Both the position numbers and the translations under genes were made by a program. Shown one piece after another: positions 56,638 through 64,000 of a stretch of DNA of 64,000 nt; position 1 is the stretch's first letter, and each line of letters begins with the position of its first letter. A model generated the notes under the pieces. That model saw nothing but the letters and a program-made list of their open reading frames with translations, was not told where the DNA came from and did not search any database. The stretch comes from Phialocephala subalpina (taxonomy: Eukaryota; Ascomycota; Leotiomycetes; Helotiales; Mollisiaceae), in assembly GCA_900073065.1 (NCBI GenBank), contig FJOG01000001.1, positions 336,384 to 400,383 of the forward strand. Reading direction: 5' to 3'.

Positions 56638-58552
56638 CTAAGTCTCCAACGGACTCTTACACGAGAAACTCGTCGCATGGCCACTCTTAAAATCCTCTCT
56701 CAACCCAGTTCCACTAGCATACATACCCAACGCCGCAGTCGTCAGACTCGCCAAGAAGAAAATGAAGTTAAAGGTCTTCAGATACCACTGCTTAGAAAAG
56801 ATACCTCTTTTCCATCTCGAGAGATCCTTCCAGGTATCAATCCTATAAACTTGTCCTGTCGCCGGATCGAACCTTTCTTCGGGTGTAATAGCGTCCTCCT
56901 GGACCTTGATACCAACGTAGAGGATGGCAGGGAAAGTGTAGGTGAATTGCATGATGCAGGTAGCTGCGACCATGGAAGAGACGCTCGTGAATTGGGGGAC
57001 AGCAGATCCAATGATGAATGCAAGACACCAGTAAATCGGGACCATTCCAATCCACAGGATCTTTCCTGCCTTGGTGGTCAATTCTGGGCCACCCATCAAG
57101 TCCTGAACGATATTTTGGTAGATGACCTTGATTCCAATGTTGCCATAGAGGACAGCTGCGATGATTCCAGACACAAGATTGATAGCGTTTGTGACAGTTT
57201 GCCATGAGTAGGGAGAGAGACCTTGGTTGGCGGGGTTGTAGGTGAATTGTCCTTGTTGTGAGTAGACAACGAGACCGAACATGAGGTACATGACGTAGAT
57301 GAAAATTTCGGCGACAAATTGAGCCTTGATGAAATCAAAGGGACGACGCATTTCAGCCATGAACTCGCAGTAAAGCATTGCACCACCTAGGTCATGTTAG
57401 CATGCTGCTGTGGTGGGAGAAAGGTGCAAGGAGCGACAGGCTAGGGAAAAGAGCTGTGGGGTGAAGGTGAACCTACCATAAGCGTAAACAATTTGCATAG
57501 CAGCGCCAAGCTGAGAGTCGAATGTTGAGCCAGAGGGAATCCAGACAGTGTGCTCAATTGGGCCAAAAGGAGTACCGAACGAAGCCAACGAAGCAGCATA
57601 GTTGGGTGCTGAGTGAGCGGCAACACCAATCGTGATGAATATCCAGGCAACGTTCAACCAGATGGCGAAGTTCGCAATCCATCCAAGCTTCGCCAATGTC
57701 CGAATTTGACCAACTACAGCACCGCATATAGGCCAGATGAAGATGCAGATAGCGAAACAAAGCTTGAACTTGGACATCTGAGATAGCGATTGACCGTTGA
57801 CGATAATAATGACACCGACGTTGAATAGAAGTTGGATGGATTGAAGAATGTTCATGCCGTGACGAGTCTCCTTGCCGAAGATACGGAAGCCCATGTCGCC
57901 AAATGTTCTCATTGGGTATTTGTCCGAGTCGAGCTTCAGGAACATGCGCCAAATCATCCAGCCAGCATAGAATGCCATGATACCCATAAAGGTGTACATC
58001 ATGACACCTCCCACATATCCGAACTGGGAGATTGCCCAAGGAGCGTTGGAAGGACCAAGAATATCGGTTGTAATGAGGTACACGCTTATCTCATGTCAGC
58101 ATTTGTACATGATGTTTCTGGAGATTTTGACTTACATTGATGGCCAGGTAGCGTTTCTCGCCGCACGAGAAGCATTCTCCCACTCTGCTGGAGTGACAAT
58201 GTTTGTTGCAGTGCGAGGAAGGTTAGGCCTTTTCTCGTCCGTCTTCTCGTCGCTGCTGACCGCAGCCTCAGAGCCAGCACTGGAAGAGTCCAACCTATTG
58301 GCAATGCGGGATCGCTCTGCCGGATCCAGCCCTGATCTTTCTTGTTCTCGTTGAATCTTGGCATAATAGAAATACTCTTCGATTTTGACGTTTGGGTCGT
58401 GAAGTCTGTGGCGAATGGGTCCTGGAACAGGAACCTGGCCCTCTCCCATGCCTTCTTCGTATTAGCCAACGAAAGATCCAAGAGAGAGGTTGTAACTTAC
58501 TCAGACGAGGGTCTCCTCCATCTCCTCCGATTACCGCCAGCTGATTTGCCAT
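56638..58552 (-). CDS. amino acid permease, Aa_trans (AAAP) family
   Basis: Exons 58552-58501, 58454-58136, 58084-57477 and 57386-56638 give 575 aa. A roughly 115-residue hydrophilic N-terminus (MANQLAVIGGDGGDPRL, EEYFYYAKIQREQERSG) precedes about eleven membrane segments. The family text VYLITTDILGPSNAPWAISQ, GYVGGVMMYTFMGIMAFYAG, LLFNVGVIIIVNGQSLSQMS and IVYAYGGAMLYCEFMAEMRR places it with fungal neutral/aromatic amino acid permeases of the Mtr type, proton symporters of the plasma membrane or vacuole. Substrate cannot be read from sequence. It ends SFSCKSPLET 39 bp from the edge of an assembly gap, so its 3' UTR lies in unsequenced DNA. All introns are GT-AG, 46-90 nt. Confidence 0.92.
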
Positions 58553-60513
58553 TGTGCGAAAGTCACGATACCAACTGCAAGAGTGATGCGCGGACGTTGA
58601 AAGAGCGCCCTACGGATGTGCTGGAACATATATACTTTGCATCCAAGGACCACGATTTCCTGTCCCATGGCCATGGTTGCTGCACGCATATGAGAGCGGT
58701 CCATTGCAGGCCGCTCGATCCTGGCCCGCATATAGCACTGACCATTCCATATGACAATCTGGATATTGGATGGATCCCTAGCTGTTCGACTAGAATTTCT
58801 TAGCTAGAGGAGTGGCGGAACTTTGGTAACCTCCTTCCTAAAACAGATCTCAAACTCATGATCAAGGATGCAGGTTACGACGTGGACAGCGACAATCGTT
58901 ATCGGGCAGATGGAGCAGAGGCAGGTTTCCAGAATGGGAGCGGGGCCGTCCAATTCCAGCCTCATGGATGGGTCTTCTGAGAGGTCAAGCTTTCGGTGCA
59001 GCTAAAAATCCGAAAATAAGCATTTCCAAGCATTGGGGCTGCTCGGAAGGTGTCTCCGCAAGACTTGGCCTTCGAAATGGAAATGGAGGCATCATCATGT
59101 TGGATGAACGGTTTTGCGAAGTGCCCAAGCCCTTTGGTGAACACGCAACTTGATGGTGTGTGTCCCAGGGAGTGTTTGGAGACGATAGACCGCAAAGACA
59201 CTTCACCTAGCTCCCGTCCAGGTCTTTGATATCATCCAGATTCGTGATATGCTGACGAGGACAATTTGAAGCACGGCCGATAGAGGTCAAACGTTCAAGA
59301 AATCAAATAATATCAACACGGCCGCCAGAAGTGCTTATCGTGCAGATCCAGGGGAGTTGGGAACCATAGAAGTCAAGTGCTTCAGTAGCGGCACAGTTCA
59401 CTAAGGATAGATCGTGAGTTCCACAGTTCTGATAGGATATAAAGACGGCGCAAGCGTTTCCCAATGCCCGAGTTTCGCCAAGGATTGTGTGCCACCTCGG
59501 GGGGCGCCCCAAAGCTTGATTACGGTACGTGCGGGAGAGAAACATAACATGACATCGCGAGGCGTTTTCCGCGAGAACAGAGTGGAGGAACTCGAAAAAC
59601 GTAGTAGAGCAGAAATGGAAGGTTGGAAGAAGAGGCGTAGGAAAGTGAAGGAAGGAGGGTAGGAATGTACCTCAATTGGCCGCATTAAGACAGCACCTCA
59701 TTATCAATCTGGTAGAAACGGCTGTCCACTAATCGATAGACCCAGATAAAAGGTCTGGAGTTGTTTGTGGAAGCCGGAAGCTTGTGTAAGGTTACGCCAC
59801 TGCGATAGAGAACGTGGATGTGGAACGTTTGATGGGTCGCAGCCCTCTCTTGCTAATCCACTGCGGGATCTTGCATCTGGATGCGTCTTTCCCTGTCATC
59901 AGATGAAGAATGAGCGTCGGAGCCGTGGCGAGCTGGACACGAGCTGGTGAGAGGAGAAAGGTAACGATTTCGCTGCTTCCTTTTCGAGGTTGGTGCCAGT
60001 AGTTGGGGTCCGGAGAAAACATAGATAAGGATACGAGCATGATTACACATTAAAGAGTGACCGATTCATTGCACCGAGCATGTCAGAACTTTCAAAAAAG
60101 AAGAGTCTTCAAATCAACCGATTTTCCGAGCACGCCAAGTACTTATATATGAAGGAAAAGGGGGCTTGACGTCGGAATTGACTTTTGTGTTGCGGACCTC
60201 GCGCCGTCGGTAATAGTGCATGTAAGACTCACTACAATTGATCCGAGAGTGCGACGATTATCCTATCCCATCCACGGCTTTGGGTTCAGGACTGACAGCT
60301 CATTGGGTGACATACAGTCTTCCCCCATGTTTTCGGAACTCAACACCGAATGAACAGACCATGAAATGTTGGAAATTGGTGGCGGAGTTCAACATGTGTT
60401 GGCACGTGATCACGTATTAGCAATTTCATTTGCTCGACCGTAAGGGCTCTCGTGTTGCCCAGTGCCTTTATGAGGCAATTTAATACACAAGGTATCATTT
60501 TTGTTATCCACAT
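58553..60513. other. intergenic region, about 2 kb
   Basis: It contains the permease promoter and the POL5 3' flank. Several short frames on both strands have no domains. No repeats or RNA genes were recognised. Confidence 0.4.
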
Positions 60514-63500
60514 CTACGACTTTGCATGGCTTTGACACCAATTGACGAACTCCGAGAAGAATGCGGCCTGCATCTTTTCTTCACCATCCACCCACGACAC
60601 CTGAGAATCCCGATACACGGTTGCGATCTTCTTGAAATTTCCCTTGTCGACTCGATATATGCTCCCTGCGACTAACAAACTGGCAGTGCTGGCAGCTTTT
60701 GCGAAAACGTGGGATGGATCCTTGGAAGCCTCGAGATGAATGGCCTTGAGAAGCTTTACTTGCTCCGCCACGTTCACTTCCAAAATTCCATCGACCTTCT
60801 TGACACCCTTCGAAGCCTTCGCAAATGCAAGAATGATGTTATGTGCCTTCTCAGCGAGTTGTTTCGTCTTGGTGGTGCGCATCAGTTCCAGGAGAGGAAG
60901 TAGCAGGCCAAAAGCCAGAGGATTAGAAGCTTGCTTCTTGACATAGAGGTCGAGTAGATCAAGAACTCGAGTCTTGAAGTTGACCATCGTTTCTTTAGCA
61001 TCTTTCTGCTCTTGCTTCTTGTTTGGAGTCTTCTTGCGTTGGGAGAAGATCTCAACTAGTTTCGAATCAAGTGCCATCATCTCCGAGTCCGTCATATCTG
61101 CGTCGCTATCAGACGCTACCTCGTCGTCCTGATCGAGACGATGTGTGCCGAGCGCAGCGGCCAGAGCATTATCAAGCTTCTTCGCATCCTCATCCTCCTC
61201 ATCTGCTGAACCGCTCTCATCTTCGTCGTCGTTATCATCGTCATCATCGTCATCGTCATCTGATTCTTCGCCTCCGTCTTTGTGAAGATGATCATTCAGA
61301 TCGCCCTCATCTGCATCCATATCGACAACCTCAACATCTGAGTCAAGCTCACCATCTTCATCCTCGTCCATGGCTTCGCCATCCTCTGGCTCTTGATCAA
61401 ATAAATCTTGTTGGCCTCTCAAACTCTCGCTAGATTGAAGTACGTCAGTCATAAGTTTCAATCCACCTGCAGTCATGTCAGATATAAATGCTCCAAACAC
61501 ATGCTGCGTAACTTTGCGCAACAGAGCTGAGGGCTTCGATATAAATGACAGCAAGAGCTCAACCAATACCTCAGAAGCATCTGCATCCGAGTCCTCGGTA
61601 TCTTTATGTCGAATAAGCTTGTCGTAGCAAAGTCTCAACTCTTCGAGGATAGATATTGCCTCGGATTCGCCATTGTAGAGCTGGAATATCACAAGCGAGT
61701 ACAGCAGAGCTAACCCCTGCAGTGGGGCCTTGTCGGTCTCGGTCGCTTTTTTAGTCTTCTTCAGGATCTTCTCCATCGTTGATATTGCGTTGTCTCTCGT
61801 ATTCGAAATCTCACTATCCATTAGGATAGCGTCGGGGGCGAATGATGTTAGTAATTGGCATGGGTATGTATAACCTTTGATGTTGGAAAGAAGGTGTCCA
61901 AAGGCTGACATGAGGCGATTTCGGAAGATTCCCCGAGTCTTGTCGGACAATGGGGGCTGACATTTCTCATCCTCGCTGTATGCGAATTTCGCTATAGTAG
62001 GCAAAGCAGTCTCTGACACCCAGCTGAAGTTCGCCGACTCATCAGCAGTATTGACCTTGCGAATGAAATTCAATAAATAATCCCCAAGCAATTGTCGGCG
62101 ACGATCGGCCTCGGCTATCTGGTCAGGTTCGGACCTAGTGATATTAGTCAAATTTGGGGAATAAGGATGTATAACATACCCAGCAACAGACCGTGCAGGC
62201 TTAACCAAGATTTCTATGACAGAGGTTGCAGTTTTCTCGTTTACCAGTGCAAGTAGTCGCTCAATGGTCTTCGTGTTGGTGATCCGATCAAAGTTATAGT
62301 TTCCATTGCCGCTGATTAGATGAGGGAGGAATGTCTCCAAGAGTTTTGGTTTCGCCTCAGCCGCTTGGATCAAGACCTTCAGGGACTTGTCTGCAGCACG
62401 ATGGAGGAAACGGTCTTCGTCCTGAACATGGTTGATGAGGCAGCGCACGAGATTGTGGCTGAATACGCTGGGGAGCAGCTTGCCAAATGACTGTGCATCT
62501 TCGACCACTCTTTGGAACAGTAGGAAGCCCCAGAATTTGCGTTCTCTCGAAGCTGTGGAGGAAAATAAATTCTCTGAAACGATGATCAGTGATATGCCTT
62601 ATTAAGTGAATGGAAACACCTACCGTCTACAGCTACCTTCCAGAAATTCTCAAAGTCTGACTTGATATTGTGGACTTTCTTTTGCGCCGCTGCAGCATAC
62701 TCTGCTAGCACGACTTCCCACACGAAATGAAGTTTGGCGTTCCAATTCCCAGTCTGCTTGGCCTGTTGAGTCTCATCGCTGGATGAACTCTCCTTCAACG
62801 CCTTGCCGAGAGACTTGAGATGTTCCAAAGGATTGCCACTTTGTCCCCATGGTTTACTGGGTAGCTTCATGTTTGGAAATCGACTCCTGGCTGTAAGCCA
62901 AATGCCGACACCTTCCGGTGACAATGCCAACCCAGCATCGACAAGTTCCGACAAAGTATATTCTGCCTGAGCCTGGCTCATCTGCGGAAGAGCCTTCATG
63001 ATCGCGTATCCGCATTGTTCCCTGATCCACGGTTTCTTCTTCGCAAGCTCCAGCAATTTCCCGAGAATCTCGTTCCATCTCTGATCATCTCCAAACAGAA
63101 ATTTTGCCCCAATAAAGCTTTCCAGACCGAATAGCAAGCCGAGATGATGATCCTTTATTTCTTGCCCGCTCAAGTCACCATCAGGTTTCGTCTTCGCAAC
63201 CAAGAACCCTAAGACTTTGTCGAATGTCAAGCTTGTGTACTTTTGCGCTGCGAGATCTTTCGTGCCATATAGTTGCCCCAGAATCTCGGTCAACGCGATG
63301 CTGAATCCCAATCTCGCAGACTTTGCGCCACTTGCAAGTCCCCGAAACAGTTTCCTCTCAAGGTGTCGCTGTAATGTAGATTCTTCGACTCCGTCACCAC
63401 CTACCAAGCCTGACACCACCGCAATGGCAGCTTTTATCCGAGTTCCGTCATCGTCGCTACTAAGAAGGCTGTAAAGCTGAACTTCGCGGGCTAGATCTGC

Positions 63501-63662
63501 CCCTTTGGGGTTGTCGACGAAGGGGGATGTATCGAGTTGTTCGGGTGCGGCTGCGGATTTGGTGGGAGCTTTTTCGACCTTCTGATTCGTCTTTTGCTGT
63601 TTCTTCGGTTTCGAGGCCGCGGCACCTGCATCCTGAGCTGGGCGCTTTCGTTTTTGACCCAT
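60514..63662 (-). CDS. POL5: POL5/MYBBP1A-type nucleolar protein (DNA polymerase phi family)
   Basis: Exons 63662-62624, 62573-62180 and 62134-60514 give 1017 aa, the usual size. The true ATG is at 63662 (MGQKRKRPAQDAG); the frame upstream opens only with TTG. A basic nuclear/nucleolar N-terminus is followed by HEAT-like helical repeats (REVQLYSLLSSDDDGTRIKA, HLERKLFRGLASGAKSARLG, RFLHRAADKSLKVLIQAAEA) and a long acidic tract (nt about 61180-61370, ESDDDDDDDDDNDDEDESG), then a helical C-terminus. Despite the family name, these proteins act in rDNA transcription and ribosome assembly. The second intron (62179-62135) is 45 nt and open in frame, but its GTATGT, GACTAAT and CTAG signals mark it as an intron. 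A GCACGTGAC element lies 138 bp upstream. Confidence 0.94.
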
Positions 63663-64000
63663 ATTGAGGAGTCTGCAGCTCGTGCTTGAGAATTTGACGT
63701 TTTCTCCAGACTCCAAGATTTTTGTTCACAATAAATTTGAATTGCCGTGGAGCAACCGAGTTAGGCAAGGTCAGCTTGGGGCGGTAAGCTAGTGTGTTTG
63801 CACGTGACACTTATATCTTCACGAGGGATGAGAGTTCGTTCTTCTCTTCCACATAGCTATCTCTATCATTCCAAAAGAGTCTCTGCGAACTTCCAAACTC
63901 CAATTCGTTCTCCCGAGTCTTTTGGCCTTTTCACGTGCTTATAGACACGTCGTTTGATTCGCTGTTGCACCCTTGCAATTAAGATGTGAGGCGATACGAG
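63663..64000. other. POL5 promoter region to window end
   Basis: It contains the GCACGTGAC element at 63800 and TTTTCACGTGCTTA at 63931-63944. No gene is seen before the window edge. Confidence 0.45.
63800..63808. promoter_or_regulatory. GCACGTGAC element upstream of POL5
   Basis: GCACGTGAC followed by AC, 138 bp before the POL5 start codon; same 9-mer as before APN1, PYM/QCR9 and BUB1. Confidence 0.5.

Noticed and set aside
61023..61433. 136-codon plus-strand frame inside POL5
   Set aside because: Mirror of the acidic Asp/Glu tract; His/Arg/Ser-rich low-complexity shadow.
62135..62179. Treating the open 45-nt segment in POL5 as coding
   Set aside because: It has GTATGT, GACTAAT and CTAG signals and interrupts conserved text.

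Overview
This window is nuclear DNA of a filamentous ascomycete (Pezizomycotina; Leotiomycetes is my guess from overall gene style, not proven). The support is many short GT-AG introns (45-99 nt) with CTAAC/CTGAC-like branch sites, fungus-specific families (HET domain, DUF5672, fungal NLR, Thi4 with a TPP riboswitch), a strongly AT-rich block that looks like repeat-induced point mutation (RIP), and scaffold gaps. Exon joins below were worked out by hand from splice signals, frame and family motifs. Every complete model sums to a whole number of codons, except where a break is noted.

Layout. 0.4-25 kb is a gene-dense housekeeping block: a secreted SGNH hydrolase with ten FG-GAP-type repeats (-), a RED/IK-like splicing factor (+), a nucleoside hydrolase (-), PYM (-) and QCR9 (+) sharing a promoter, the N-recognin UBR1 (+), a GrpB-family protein (-) and a BUB1/MAD3 checkpoint kinase (-). 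25-28.5 kb holds a DUF5672 protein (+), a decayed gene and two tandem copies of an unknown small-protein gene. 29.25-31 kb is AT-rich, gene-free DNA with a perfect 142-bp inverted repeat. 31.8-37.4 kb holds a PHD-finger gene (-) and, divergent from it, an Hsp70-like ATPase gene (+) that ends in an imperfect Zn2Cys6-type cluster. 37.4-44 kb is accessory DNA: an N gap, hairpin-rich sequence, the tail of a lost NACHT/ankyrin NLR and an uncharacterised multi-exon gene. 45-49 kb returns to metabolism and repair: APN1-type AP endonuclease (-) and thiamine thiazole synthase THI4 (+) preceded by a TPP riboswitch. 50.9-54.0 kb is a HET-NB-ARC-TPR fungal NLR whose near-identical TPR repeats are interrupted by a stop codon. 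After a second N gap come an amino acid permease (-) and POL5 (-).

How it fits together. The core genes serve splicing and exon-junction biology, respiration, ubiquitin-dependent turnover, mitosis, DNA repair, thiamine synthesis and ribosome biogenesis. Between them sit islands with self/non-self and chromatin-type genes (HET-NLR, NLR relic, Hsp70-zinc cluster, PHD) next to RIP-like DNA, gaps, repeats and broken genes. A GCACGTGAC element lies about 110-190 bp upstream of POL5, APN1, BUB1 and the PYM/QCR9 pair, suggesting a common bHLH-type control of housekeeping genes. The least ordinary items are the Hsp70-like/zinc-cluster gene with its PHD neighbour, the interrupted TPR array of the HET-NLR, and the perfect inverted repeat.
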